A stretch of DNA of 64,000 bases from Azolla caroliniana (GCA_043228905.1 JBHGNT010000001.1:6510001-6574000), one strand, 5' to 3'; shown: positions 1 through 13,125, counted from the first letter of the stretch. Notes: a model not told the origin generated them from the sequence alone. Made by a program: numbers and translations.

Positions 1-172
1 GGAAACTTGTGTGTTGAGGCAACCTAAACAAGCTTAAAAGCAAGAATTAACTTCAAATAATCTTACAAAAGGAAAGCATATGCTCAAATAGAGCTTGAGA
101 GAACAGGGACAATAGTGATATATGGGATAGGGCCAAACCCATACAAAAAGAGAGAGAGATTTTATTATCATC

Positions 173-173
<1 letters not shown>

Positions 174-210
<37 letters not shown>
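174..210. repeat. (AG)n microsatellite
   Basis: A pure AG dinucleotide tract lies just upstream of the LINE fragment that follows. A second LINE copy near 17 kb is also flanked by GA tracts. The 63-codon reading frame across this tract (Arg-Glu repeats) is an artefact of the microsatellite. Confidence 0.95.
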
Positions 211-213
<3 letters not shown>

Positions 214-254
214 GTATATGTGTATGGAAACCATCATCTAGTAGAGAGCATTGT

Positions 255-1270
255 AATTCTTTGCAAAAAGAGTTGCTTGTGTCTTCTCGGTTATTATGTT
301 GGCTAGGAAAGGAGAGATTGCGCTCTCAATTTAATCGTTTGTTTCGTTTGGGGGTCAAAAAGGTGGGAGATATAATTGAGGCTCCATCTCAAAGAATTTT
401 GGAGTTTGTTGAAGCGCGACAATTATTATGCATTCCACCTAATTATGGGTTTATTTGGCAACTACAAAATATTGCATTGATGCAAGGTCACTTACCTCTG
501 CTAACAGGAGAACAACCATGGCTTGATTGGTGTTTAAAAGGTCAAACATCATTGTTACAAGTGACTGCTAATCTTTTGTATCATTGCTCTATTGACTCTC
601 TTGGATGGTTATCATCTAAGGTCGAAGAAGAATGGAGATTACACAAATCTGATCATGGGTGGTGGCAGATCTTACAACGTAGTTGGCATTCTAAATTGCC
701 ACTTGTAGCAAAGGTCTTCATTTGGAGAGTTTTGGTTGGAGGATTGCCTTTGGGATTAGCTCTAAAGTGTCATGGATTATCAACTGGTAATTGTTTCTTT
801 TGCACTGTTCAAATGGAAGATAGTACTCATCGATTTATACAATGTCCGATTTGGAGTTAAATTTCTCAAATTTGGCAATTTTTATCACGGTGTTATTTGA
901 CACCTAGACAATGGGTGTTTGCACAATTTACACATGTTGACCCAAAATCAGAGAGGGAGATCATTTTTCTATTTCTGAGATATTGGGGATTGCATCATAA
1001 TTGGAATATGCGCAACGCTTTTGTATTCAACGGTAGACATAGAGTGAAAGCATATCTACGAAAGTTGAAGGAATACTAATGTGGCAATTTTCTTTATTGG
1101 AGCAAGTGGAAATTCTTTCTTCGGTGGAGTGTTCGTCTTGCCTATTGGCAATTCAACATGTTCCACTACCCATGCAATGTAGTTAGTGGGTGACCATACT
1201 CCATTGTCACACCTATCGTAAGTAGTGTTTTTTACACACATTTATTAATATAATTGTGTGTTTTCACCCA
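255..1270 (+). mobile_element. LINE (non-LTR retrotransposon) 3' fragment, copy A
   Basis: The frame from 261 to 860 and its continuation at 897-1079 encode the C-terminal end of a plant LINE ORF2. Visible are WHSKLPLVAKVFIWR, GNCFFC and HRFIQCPIW, which fit the reverse-transcriptase zinc-binding (zf-RVT) region with its Cys-x2-Cys and His-x4-Cys pattern. No polymerase or endonuclease domain is present, so the copy is 5' truncated. A TAA at 858-860 interrupts the frame; copy B (16950-17504) reads through at the matching place, so this is a disabling mutation. The 3' untranslated part (1080-1270) matches copy B up to a shared end near GTGTTTTCACC, followed by an A/G-rich tail. The left border is uncertain. 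Confidence 0.8.
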
Positions 1271-3487
1271 AAAAAAGAGAAAGAGAGTAGATTCCATTAC
1301 ATCGTTAATAATATCCTCATAATTAAGCCAATTGGCAATTCTCATGAATCTTTTATATAGTTAGTGTAAAGCCTTGTTTATTAAAGTGAGAGAAAAAGCA
1401 AAATTGTGGAGCTAGAGCTTTACCTCATTATAAAAGGTAGTGTTTGACTACCTTATGTGTATAAAAGACTATAATGGAATTGGTGTACGAGAATTGAGTT
1501 CTTGTTTATATTGTCTTGATGGAGTACCATAATAGTTACATAGGTTGAAAGATGTTCTAACAACTAAGCTCTTCAATATCTTGTTCTCAAAGGAATGCCT
1601 TTATGTCAACTACACTTCAATATCTCATAGCATTTACCTTGCCATAATTTCCTTATTGTTGTAAGGGCAACGTTGGTTTTTTGTATTGTCATGTTGCTTT
1701 AATACATATACTACTTGGGGAGGAGGGGGGAATTGAAATGAGGGCAAAGACATGAGGGATTTCATTAAAATTCTCAAAAGTCAAGTTTTGACTTATGAGG
1801 CTAAAGTGTAAGATTTTCAAGTGTGTGGAGTCAGAGAGTGCCTATCAATATTTAGAAAACTTACTAATGAATATTTGAATTATGAGTGCACATTGTAACT
1901 AAGAGAGAACTATATGTGGGGAAAGCAAACTCCAAAGTGGTTGAAGGTGTAACAATGCATTGTTGGTGCGTCCCTTGATTGGAGGCATATGACAAACAAG
2001 ATGATGACAATATCTAGCATTTATGGGTGTGTCAAGTAAATAATCCTGTGAAATGCAGCATTTGATTTCTCAAAAGTATATTATGGCCTTTTTCTTGTTT
2101 CCATTGTTTTTCCTTTCTATAAACTACTTATGCTTTTGTTATATCCAAATAATGTCAAGCTAGTTTCATATGTGCTCTTACTTTCGAGAGTGGATCACTT
2201 CCTAGTGAGATCATGAGTGTGGAAAGGGTTGTTGAGCATGCTTAAGGATAAAAAAGGGCCCTCGCATTTACTTGCTAGAATCTCATTGGAAGTCATTAAA
2301 GAAAAACACAAAACCAAACTTTTGAGGCTTCGATGGATACAATATACGAAAAAATGGTTTGGGAGATGAGATGCATTACAATCACCCAACATTTCTTCGA
2401 AGGGGTTAGTGTATCTAACCCAAAAGCGTGATGTTGTGTTTATTAACTTTCTAGCGTATAGCAACCATAAATTTAGAGCATTCACAACATGAACTTTTCC
2501 ACGTGTAACTTTTATGCATCTCTTTTGCAAATAGTTAGTATGTCCCTTCTTGTATACAATGGCTAACCCTCCTACAACCTTGACCTCTCATTTTTATGCT
2601 TGGCATTCACATAGAGCAAGTTACATTGTTGCCAAAGTGTGGGATATTACTTGTACCTTGCTTGATATTTCCTAACGAATAATTCGTACTTCAATTTGTA
2701 GGATTATCTGATTTAGACCTCCTTTCTTCAATGGGAAACCTCAATATTTCCATGTGCAACTCACATGCACTTGGTATAATGGATCATACAAACTCGATGA
2801 TAGGCCATCGAACTTGGTGCTTCATAAGTGGGCAATCATTCTACTAATTTATAATCAGTCATAAAGTATGATGTATTGAAAGTATGTCTAAAATCTCAAA
2901 GTTAAATAAAGCCAAAGCTACCTTTGTGTGTTTCTTAGGTATTCCATGTATAATGAGAATCTACATTTGTTAAAGATGGGTTGATGCTTTATTGTTTCAC
3001 ATCTTTAATTTCTTGAATTCTCATAGCTCTCTTCTCTATATTCACAAGCCAGAGACGTTAGCTCAGATGGTAATCTCTTATTTGGCATTATGATTTAAAT
3101 TGTGCTTGGGATGAGCATCACACTTTTGTTCTAGTTGGGTATGTGTCATCTACAAGTTGAGTATATTAAGTTCTTTACTTGAGAACACTGTTCCAAAGGT
3201 CCAGGAATGATAATGCTCAGTCCCAACATAAAGATCAGGTTGGAATGAAGACGACAAGAACTTGAAGAGGGCAATGATATAGTAGTTATAATTGAAAATC
3301 TAGATCACAATTTGCAAAGCTCTGCCCATGACATGACAATCATATCTTCTCAAAATATTCATTTCACCAGTTTTTAATGTTACTGATATATAACTAACCA
3401 TGTCTATACCCCTATGCCAATTTAGGTATTCCCATAAGATGCATGTACATGACAATGTAGATTACATTTTACCTCCAGAAACAATCC
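1271..3487. other. Non-coding, no gene seen
   Basis: AT-rich sequence with no long open frame and no recognisable protein remnant. Only short frames occur (for example 2195-2530 minus), without similarity I recognise. It lies between the LINE fragment and the region downstream of SIZ1. Confidence 0.6.
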
Positions 3488-3702
3488 AAGGTTGTAACAT
3501 TAGTTAATAAAGAAAAAAATGGCAGAAATTTTCCATTTTGTAATCAAATGTTGATGTGAACATGGTAGAACCATGTCATAAATAGTAGTTAATAAACAAG
3601 CCTAAGGTTGCAGCATTAGTTAATAAAGAAAAAAACGCCAGAAATTTCCCATTTTGTGCTCAAATTTCAATGTGACCATGGCAGTACCATGTCATAAAGA
3701 GG
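3488..3702. repeat. Tandem duplication, 2 copies of about 116 bp
   Basis: Copy 1 (3488-3603) and copy 2 (3604-3702) share AGTTAATAAAGAAAAAAA, the CAGAAATTT(T/C)CCATTTTGT segment and the ACCATGTCATAAA segment. They lie about 0.8 kb beyond the SIZ1 stop codon, in the 3' untranslated or downstream region. Confidence 0.85.
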
Positions 3703-4500
3703 ACGTCGTGTTGCATCAAAGACATCAAAAAACAGATATCCAATTCCTGAATGCTTTCTTACAGTGTCTTCAATTCAACATTTACATTGATCTAGCAAAA
3801 GCTCTCACAGAGCTTTGAAGATTTCATACTTATGTAAATACGAGAAAAATATAAGAATGCCTTCTTGTTTGGTGATATTTGGTACAATGGGTAAAAACCC
3901 AGCTCAAAACAGACTCTGTTAAAAAATGGGGTTAACCTTCTCTTAACAAGAAAATGGTTAACAGAAAAGGAAAAAAAAGAGGTCACCCAAATCTTCTTTA
4001 CATTTTATATTGACTTAGAAAACCTTTGGATTAGTCCAATTTGTGTTTTCTTTATAGACCCATCCCCCAAGAAATGATTGACAAGAAAGAAAGGTCCCAA
4101 TGATGTCTTCAGAAGCCATAATATAATATAACATGGGACCTCTGTTATGCAATCAATTCTTACTACTGATTAAGCTCCCCATTCAATTGCAACACATTTC
4201 TTTCATATAGTAATGTCTATGCATGCCTTTTCTGTCTTCCAGTGTTAAAATTTACGTACCTGAGCAGAAGCCCCATTAGATGATATGTATCTGATTTAAC
4301 CTTTGGTTATCCCCATGGAGAAAAAGGAAAAAAATTAGGGAATGCAGAGAATGGATCTGTCCATTATATACAACAAAGGCTGATGTAAAAATATAATCAA
4401 GAGTTCTGTTATCACATATGTAGAAAGCTATAATCAACTGATCAGAGGAAGAGTCTTAAAACACTCACTGAGTTAAACTGGTTACATATGTATCTTGTTT

Positions 4501-7500
4501 CTAGTCATCGGACTCAGATTCCACTGGAAAATAACGTCTGTGTCGATGACCTGAAGATCGATGTGCAGCCACACTATGACTTCTTCTCTGGGTACTGGTT
4601 GGAGCATTAATTTGACTACTCAAGTTAAGAAGAACCGAGGCTGAAATGCATATTTACACTTCATCAGTGTTCTATCTTTAAATGATGACTTATCATGATC
4701 ATCATCAATGACTACATTAGATTCATGCACAATTTGATATTCAATTTACAATCCATAATGCATAATCAATGCTTTTTTATGATGATGAGCAACCTTCTGT
4801 ATTCAGACACGATTAAATATATATGTACAGTTTACTCTTCGCAATTCACAATCCACAATCAATGCTTTTGATGGTGATGGTCACTTCTTATTCGTGCACC
4901 ATTTAATTTACAATTTACACTTGGCAATCATGTTTCTATAATGATGACTACTGACAACCACTTTGATTCATGCACCATTGATTACATAGTTTATAGTTTA
5001 CATTTTACGATTCACAAGCAATGTTTCATGATGATCACTTCATATTGATGCACCATTGAACGTACAGTCTACGATTAACATTCAATGTTTCTTAAATTAT
5101 GATCAATGATCATCACTTTTTTCATGCACCATTGATTGCAATGAGATAAAAATTTGCATCATTGATTAAAATTGCAATTCACAGTTCATAATCAATCTTT
5201 TAATAATGATGATGACGATGATGAATGTACTAACATTTTATTCATGCACCATTGATTACAATCAGATAAAAATCTTATCAGAGTTAGCAACAGGCTGGAA
5301 CCTCTCCCTGTTTTATCCATGCACCACTGATTGAATCAGATGAGAATTATACCAGAGTTAGCAACCGGATCGAATCTCTCAGAATCTCGTTCATCATTGT
5401 AGGCAGAATTTCCGATCCTAGAAGAGTGATGTGCTGATGATGACCCCCTTTGATGATGAGCTGATGATTCTCTTTGGTCACTACCTACACCTAAAGAAAA
5501 CCATCCATCCTGAATATCTTCTCTTGGAGTTACAGATGATTCATAGTTAGTATAACCATGTGAAGCTCTGGCTGGCTGGTGTGGTAAAAACATATGTAAT
5601 GATGGATCTGAAGAAGGCAATAATTCCCTTCCACTCTCCAATAATTCAGTCTGGTAGTCACTTGCCCTCGCATAACCATTATACATCCTTGCTTCTGATA
5701 ATGCATTTCGCTTTTGTTGGTGGCTTTGGTATCCATGATTCAAATGCTGTCCTGTTTGTGTAGAGGTTGTAGATCTTGCTTTCCTAACAATATTTGCAGG
5801 AGGAATTAAACTCTCATAGGAAGAATCTCTTGTCTGAAGTGGCCATAAGCCTGCGCTTGGTGTTGATTCCTCTCTATTTGATTGAAAAAAATCCACATGA
5901 CTTTCATGGAAAGAGTCCATTTCCAGCAAAGGAACATCTGTTGTTTCATAAAGTCTATTATTGTCCTGCTGAACAGATGGTCTACTATCATTGACCTCTC
6001 TCAAATTACATTCATCACCATTTTCTTCTTCACTGTCACTCAAAATTATAACTTCAGCATCCTTCGTGGATTCTAGTTCAGGAACCACCGTGCCACTTCC
6101 TCTAAATGGTGATACTTCTGTAGGAATCGAATTAACTTCTGTCTCAGCCATTTTCAGCAACTGAAGTGCTTCTTGTCCTCTTCTTAAACCAGGTATCTCA
6201 GTGGTATTTCCAGTCATGCTACTGCTCCGAGAATAATCTGTACTTCCAAGCAATGAGTTTGGCTCAAAAGAGCCATTATTCAATACATGTGAATACCCTG
6301 ATGTTGGTTTCACTTGCCATGTACCATCCCTTGTCCTCTTTATCCCTATTTTAAGAGGTACCTTTTCAACTGGAAGACTTTCTTCTGCTTCTGCCTTCAC
6401 AGTTACTAGTTTCCAATTATGTTGATTTTCACCTTTGGGGATATCAGGCAGACCATCTGGTGTGCGCCACGGCTCCTGAAGCTTAGAATCACCTTCAGAT
6501 TTAGGTCTCCAAGAACCATCAGGCTTCATTTCAACTTCAGTTACATCTTCCCCATAATTTTTCATCTGATTTTATATAGCAAGTTAGAAAACAAATCACA
6601 GATCTAAGCAAGACACATATCAAATGCTAACCTAGCCATAATACTCACAGCTTTGACAATTCGAGTTAGGAACGGATCAATAATCAAATCCTCCAGTGAG
6701 TGGTTAGTTAAACAGATCGGACACTGCCACTAATAGAAAGCAATGGGATGTTTCATTAAGGTCACTTAAATACAAAACATGATGTCAAAAAATCTTTGGT
6801 CAACAACATGTGGTGGGCATACATGACAAAGGATATTAATTAATCTGAAATCCCATAAAAAGACTTTCAACGCAACTCCATAACATAGAGTCAATACCTT
6901 CCGTGTTCTTTGATTAATCTCTACAAGCGTGTGAAGATCAAAACAACCCATATGGGCACATGGTTTAAACCTTCCAGCTATCCTTATTCGAGATCCGCTC
7001 ATCTACAAAAGATGAACATATGAAGGTGACATTTTTGCAATGTTATGATAAGGAGGGATGGTATTTGAGATTGGTTACAAAAACATTTACATCTAGTCTC
7101 ACCGGGCATCGAAGGTTCACAAATACATTCTCTGAAATTACTTCAAGATCACTGTCACTGTCATTACCGTTATCTACTTCACCACCACCACCACCAAGAC
7201 AGCGACGCACCCTTGCAAGTGCCGTATCAAAAGTTTCACCCTCAGCTTCACTTGGTATACGACTCAAAACCTGTCCAAAACATTAAGAATTGGAGCTAAA
7301 AATCTCAGTTAGTTGAATTATAGAGACAGTCTAGCTTCCAATGGATACCATGCATGCTAGATACAAACATATTGCTCGAAAGAATGCATAGACAAGCATT
7401 GACAAGATGTTACAACCACACTACTCATGTCATTGACTCCATACATTTATCATAAGCCATGCCTTGCTTCAATCAATTTTGAAAATCTATCACTGTAAAA

Positions 7501-10500
7501 ATTAATTGGCACCGTATCATTAACTCAATGCATGGCTCATTTGCCCCCTAAAATTACAGGCAAATAATAAGAAAAGTCAACCTGATCCACAGTCAGCCGT
7601 TGTATCACCCGGATTCCTATGCAGAAAGGACGTCCATCTGATGCACCTAAGGAAATACTGATGCTTCCATCCCTTACATAATCTGTAATCTGCAATGAAC
7701 ATATCCAATCCTCACCCCAACATAATTTATATAAACATAATTACGATATAGAAACATGCACTCACCACAACCCCATCATCACGGCCATTAATTCCTAGTG
7801 CTTGATGACCTGGTCTATTTGTTACTCGTACAGGACATCCTGGTAATGAATCCCAAATTAGTATTTGTTGAGTAGTAAAAATAGTTATGGATATCTATGA
7901 TATACCATTTATAATCAACTCTGTATGAAGTGGCCAATGCATCCGATAAACTGCTTTATCATTGAGTAGCATACTCCATATCTATGAATAAATCCAAGAA
8001 GAATACATGAGGATTCAGAAGCGGTTTGGATTATAAACACAAGTATTCCAAAATGACAATCAACCTGAAGGTCATAATGAGGTTTTCTTATCAAATCTCG
8101 ATCATTCTGGCTTAGGATAAATGATTTTTCCAATTTCTGCACTGGATTTGACCTGCATTAACAAAAAGAATTTCATGCTTAAACTGCAGCTGAACCACAC
8201 CTCTTCATCACAAACTCACAAAAGAATCATCAAAGGCTTTTGTTTGAAATTTTCATGGTATGACTTACCCTTCAGAGCTAGGAATAGAAGTCACTAACTT
8301 AGTTGCCAGTAACGGGTGTGAAACAGAAACATGGTACCTGAACAAAAATTATTAAAGTGTGAGTTAGACCATTATAATGAATACATAGAAGATACTGAAC
8401 AAGAAATTGAACAGGTCAAAGCAGCATGTCATATGCTTAAGTAAACTTGCAACCGATCTGTCTGCGGCCCCTCTCCTCAAATTTTGACTTATACTTACGG
8501 CTAAATGGTGGAACTAGATCATATATTTCATGCAAGACGTACTTTCATTGCTGTCAAGATTAGAGAAAAATGGTGCAAAAGCTTACGGATCACCAAGTTG
8601 TAGACGGCATAGCTCACAGTAAAACAAGGTTGGAGGCTCCACAATCAATCCCTCTTTTTCAGGGATAATAACACAATTCATGTGCTGCCATACCATGCAT
8701 TTAGCACTATCACACTGCCACCAAATACAAAACCTTATTATTTAATCGTCCATCAGAGTGGAAGCCTAGACAAAACTGTAGTTCAAATGCAAAAAAATGA
8801 GAAAAAAAAGTTAAACCTGTAACATCGTATCTCTTTTGGCTTTACTGCCACATGGGCAGCAAATCTTTTCAGTTCTTTCCCGTCTCAATGGTGCCTCTAA
8901 GTCAGAGAGTTGACCTGATGTCCTAGAATGAGATAAACCATCGCCACTTGTTGCTAAATCAAGGGCACTAGATCCCCGCATTTTCCTGTAAATGTAACAT
9001 ATTGCCTAAGAGAAATTGTCCAAAACAAATTCAGGAGGCATGACAAATATAATGTTTCAGATATAATCATCGAGCAAGAATTCAGGAGATAGCTATGCCA
9101 TACTAAGTTACTCATTCATGGTCCAAACCAACATATATACCAAACAATTGATGTCAATTGTTGCCTTATGATAAAAAAATGTCCCTATCCCTAAAGTAAC
9201 GTGTATCAAAAGGGCCGAAAACATTACAACAAACTGGCTTTCAGCCATGTAAGCCTCTGCAAAAGTCCATAGATCTGAACTTTGTGTATTGCATTTTACA
9301 GCATCGCAATGCACACATTAAACAAATGCTTGGAAACTCTTCAAAAAACCTAAAGTATATGGATTCACTTACAGTAAACTGAGAACATTTGTAAAACTAT
9401 TAATCTCAGTTGTCCCTCAAACATACATATACATACATTGGCACGTATAATTATCATACATATGCATGTATAAGTATACATAACAAATGAATTCTATGAA
9501 TCAATTCCAAAACAAAATATAATATGCACATACATACATTAGCGCATATATACTCATACATATCCATATCAAACGACTTCTATGAATTGATTCCAAAACA
9601 AAATATGGCATCTATATGTCTGTGCTTATATATTACATGAGTATGCTAAGTTCTGTTATTTGATTGTATTCTTGTGAACTTAATGATGTTTTTAGCTATA
9701 TTTTATAAAGATGAACTACATATTAGCACTTGATTTGCATATCATAATCACAATTTAAAGATGGTCTTCTACCTCATAAGATCCCGATTAATTTAAACAA
9801 TGCACACCATAATGGTGTATAATTACCTCACCTGTAAACATCATCAATCACTTTCGCCACCTCTTCTGGACTAATAGAATGTCGTGCAGAGCTTTCTGGC
9901 CTCAAACCTGACCACCGCATATCAATTCTTAATGCAGTTATGTGCATAGTAAGTCTATTTTGGTTAACAATCTAGAATGCAGTAAAGAGAAATTATGCAG
10001 CAAGGTAATAGATTATAGCAACACAGCCGAGCTTAAGAGAAATTGCAGACCTCTTGAACCATATTGCTGCTTTCCATGGGACTGAATAACTGCCATTATT
10101 TTGTCTATAAGTACCTGATCAAGAATCAATACCAACTTTTAAATCTAAAATGAGCGCTATTCATGGAAATAGCGCAGTCAACAGAATACCCAAATGCCAC
10201 CTGTCTCTTTCCCTGTTTCGCAGCACCAATGCGTGTCAGAACATCTTTCAGCTCTTTGACACGAAACGATTCAAGCTTATTCTGCACAAACTCAAAATAT
10301 ATTCTTCTCACTTAGGTAAAGTTGTTATCCTGGATTCATGTTTCGGGATAAAATCACAAAACTTCCACCATTGCCTCAAAAATAACTCTAAAGATAATAT
10401 CAAAATTTTCATGTGAATGCACAATCATTCTAAACACATTATACTCAAAAAAGACACTATAAGTGTCGATTATAAACATCAAAATAGCATTGAATTGGTT

Positions 10501-12189
10501 CAGAACTTCAAGAAAAGTTGATAACGGTGGTAATAATGTCATGATTTTCATTGTAATCATATTACTGAACAGGAATGCCTTTTCCATCTTCCTTCTTTTT
10601 TGTTTTTTCTGAGAGGACATTATTCCAAATCAGAAGAGTGACTTGAATTGCAAAGAATTGCAGCAAAAATAATACGGTTTGAGCATTCAGATAACACAGG
10701 CTAATCAGGAGTAGAAGAGCATACTCTTGGCTGAATCACTCAGGAGAAAAAGGTTAATCGTTCCCGTATTTGGAAAGAAATATCCACGTGTGTTCTCATT
10801 CTGCATCTATGACCATGAATTTTCATAAGTTTCAGCATGAGTGGACCAACAAACGATTCCTAAATATTTGACGCAGTGTTTGTTTAGGGTTTAACACTCA
10901 AGAAGTCAACCAAAACCATAATTAAATTACCACACCTCAAGTATTGATCACATAGATTTTGATTAGTAGTCTATTTGGAGTATGGGAGTTCAGAAGAATG
11001 TGCACAAGTACATGCATTGTCAGGACCTTCCAAATATCAATCCTTGAATATTTTGAATTCAGACTTCATTTAGTGTTTAGCAGCCAAGAAATCAAGCAAC
11101 AAAATGCTGACAGAAGAAACATATATCATGGTTTCACAGTCAATAAGTCCAGCAAAATGGTGATAAAAACAGAGTTCGTTCAGTTTTAATGGTCAAGGAG
11201 TCAATAAAAAATATCATAAATCAGCTGATTTCAGATATGAGGACTCATTTGGGGTTCACGAGTAAAACAATCAAGAAATTTGTATATGTCTTTACATATC
11301 TCTCCCTACACACTATGAATCCAGGGTTCGTATAGAGTATCAAAGAGAAGAATAAAAGTAAAATTTTGGAAGAAAAGACAAATATCACATATCAATCCTA
11401 AGAGATTTTGAGTTCCCAGTTTATTTAGGATACCAAATATCAGGTTTTGGATTTCAAGTCAGAATAATCTTAGGATTCAGCAGTCACCAAGTCAAGAAAA
11501 ATGTTGACAAAAACATGTATTTCATGCACCTCGCATTATTTTGATAAGTAATTCGTTTAGGGTTAGCCAATCAGGGATTAGGGACAAATCTCGATAAAAT
11601 ATATATCTAAACATACCGCTCGTGATTTTGCATTTCAGCGTTCATTTAGGGTTCAGAGAAAATGTTAAGCAAAATGTTGCCCAAGACAACATATCAGACA
11701 TTGATTCTCTGAATTTGGAGTTTGATTATGGTTTACCAACCAAGTCTTCAAGCAAAATGTTGAGCAATATGGCACATGAGGTAATTATTCTCTGAATTCA
11801 GAGTTCACTTTTGGTTTAATGTCAAGAAGACAATAAAAGATGATGATGAAATACATATCTATAGAAAATAATCTTCGCCAGTTTGAATTCAGGGTCCATT
11901 TAGGGATTAACAATCGATAATTGGAGTTAAATTTCTAAATTTTAGCACGTATCAGGTATCCATTCCCAACAAAATGTTGAAGGAAAACCACATATCAGGT
12001 ATTCGTCCTTACCTATCATGAATTCCGAGTTCATTTAGGGTTTAAGCATCAAGATGTCAAGAAACATATATGAAGTTCAGATTTTGAGTTTATAATTCAT
12101 CGCTTAGGTTTAGCAGTCAAGAAGCCTAGCAAGATATTAAGAAAATCCATATATTTACATACCTGGCAGAGAGAAACAAGTTGATCCAT
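4501..12189 (-). CDS. SIZ1: SUMO E3 ligase SIZ1 (SAP-PHD-PINIT-SP-RING protein), 16 coding exons
   Basis: Nuclear E3 ligase moving SUMO from the E2 (SCE1) to substrates. Exons (minus): 12189-12163, 10281-10201, 10114-10051, 9907-9832, 8985-8817, 8714-8587, 8337-8269, 8152-8065, 7981-7906, 7839-7766, 7689-7582, 7270-7103, 7002-6898, 6729-6649, 6565-5353, 4640-4501. Phases match throughout: 2667 nt, 888 aa, close to Arabidopsis SIZ1. The start MDQLVSLCQ joins the SAP helix [15 protein letters not shown]. Domains: SAP ~10-45; PHD ~124-178 (CPCG, CDSAKC, WQHMNC, YCELC); PINIT ~190-330; SP-RING ~372-438 with Cys375, Cys391, His393, Cys396, Cys414, Cys417; acidic SUMO-interacting motif [12 protein letters not shown] ~609-620; Ser-rich tail ending ESESDD. 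Family assignment is firm. The last junction (5353/4640) is inferred from phase and splice sites; if that intron were retained the protein would end six residues later. Confidence 0.93.
4641..5352 (-). repeat. Degenerate repeats in the last SIZ1 intron, partly exon-derived
   Basis: The intron holds about seven decayed copies of a 70-100 bp unit marked by TCATGCACCATTGATTACA, recurring near 4722, 4895, 4970, 5050, 5123, 5241 and 5318. The copy at about 5241-5313 continues into a near match of the 3' end of the preceding exon (GTTAGCAACMGG followed by the GAACCTCTC or GAATCTCTC segment). So the repeat unit includes the exon edge and a mutated copy of its donor. Confidence 0.75.
9420..9605. repeat. 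Tandem duplication inside SIZ1 intron 4
   Basis: Two copies of about 90-100 bp share CATACATT(G/A)GC, TCATACATAT and the TTCTATGAATYRATTCCAAAA segment. They lie in the intron between the exons ending at 9832 and starting at 8985. No coding role is visible. Confidence 0.75.
10860..12120. repeat. Decayed tandem repeat array filling SIZ1 intron 1
   Basis: The 1.9-kb first intron carries about ten degenerate units of roughly 100-130 bp. Each pairs a phrase like TTCATTTAGGGTTTA with CAATCAAGAAGTCAAG, often followed by AAAATGTTGA and ACATATCA. Examples start near 10880, 11060, 11245, 11470, 11560, 11645, 11790, 11890 and 12030. No coding potential is present. The array looks like an old minisatellite that has diverged by point changes and indels. 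Confidence 0.7.
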
Positions 12190-12760
12190 TTACTTATTAC
12201 GGCGAATTTGTTCCTGTATGGTGATGTTCTAAAGAAGAGATGGTCGAACTTGACCAGATATGGAAAGATTGTCTCGAAAAGGTTAACCTGAATAGTTGCT
12301 TCTTCTCCGTCCTCGTCGGTGCAAAAGCCATGCAACAACAGAAGAAGAAAGGAGAAAGAGAAGATGGTGATGGCGATGGCGATGGCGATGTCGACAATGA
12401 TGATGACTATGACGATGAGGATGAGAATGATGAAAGGAAAGAAGAAGAAGAAGAAGAGCGAAGAAGAAAAATCGAAGCGATCGAAGGGAAAATCATCAGA
12501 AGAGGAAGAAGAAGTAGCAGCGGCAGCGGCAGTGGGAGTGGGAGTGGGAGTGGCGATCACGCCATGAGGGAAGCACAAGAAGAAGAAGAAGAAGAAGAAG
12601 AAGAAGAAGAGGGGAAATGAAAAGTAGAAGGAAAAAAGAGAAGAAGAAAAAAAAACAAACAAATTAGAAAAGGGAAGGGAATAGAAGAGAAGATATAACG
12701 CAAAAATATGAGTGCAGGAAAGCAAATCCATAGGAACCCAGTTTTTTTATGTATGTATGT
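12190..12760 (-). promoter_or_regulatory. Probable SIZ1 5' leader/promoter, CT-rich on the coding strand
   Basis: Directly upstream of the SIZ1 start codon (12189-12187, minus) lies a long stretch that is pyrimidine-rich on the coding strand: (CTT)n at about 12578-12610, (GCC/ACC)n and (ATC/GCC)n runs. Such CT-rich leaders are common in plant genes. No TATA box could be assigned. Open frames on both strands here (up to 201 codons) are low-complexity artefacts. Confidence 0.5.
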
Positions 12761-12832
12761 ATATATTTGTTTGTTGGTTTGGAGGGAGAACGGGATCCAG
12801 CAGCCCAAATAACATTAACACTCCATAGCCTT

Positions 12833-12853
12833 CCCCCCCCCCCCCCCCCCCCC
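12833..12853. repeat. Poly-C tract
   Basis: About 21 consecutive cytosines. Tracts of this kind are prone to length error in assembly, so the exact length is doubtful. Confidence 0.9.
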
Positions 12854-12879
12854 TCCTAAGCAACCAAAACCATATATGT

Positions 12880-13125
12880 GTCCATGTGTGTATGTATGTA
12901 TGTATGTCCGGGAGGGATGTGCATGCATGTATGCATATAGATATGCTTGTATGTGTGTGTGTGTGCATGTTGAAAAGGGTGTTTCCCATACGTATGCAAT
13001 GCATGTACGTACGTACATACGTATGTATGTATGTATGTATGTATGTATGTATGTATGTATGTATGTTTGTATGTTTGTATGTTTGTATGTACGTAATGTA
13101 TGCAATGCATGTATGTATGTACGTT
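12880..13125. repeat. (GTAT)n microsatellite cluster
   Basis: A compound tetranucleotide repeat, mainly GTAT, with a core of about 50 bp of perfect repeats near 13021-13066 and interrupted GTTTGTAT and ACGTACGT variants around it. It produces long false reading frames on both strands (Tyr-Ile-His-Thr or Met-Tyr-Val-Cys repeats). Confidence 0.95.

Noticed and set aside
3042-3075. tRNA-like phrase GTTAGCTCAGATGGTAATCT
   Set aside because: It resembles a tRNA D-arm, but no anticodon stem, T-arm or acceptor pairing follows.
5530-6607. Several 60-70 codon frames on both strands
   Set aside because: Shadows of the long SIZ1 exon 15 (6565-5353), which is conserved in frame.
12126-12731. Overlapping long open frames on both strands (up to 201 codons)
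   Set aside because: They consist of Phe/Ser or Glu/Lys/Gly runs from GAA, GAT and GGA repeats in the CT-rich SIZ1 leader. There are no domain features, and both strands are equally open.
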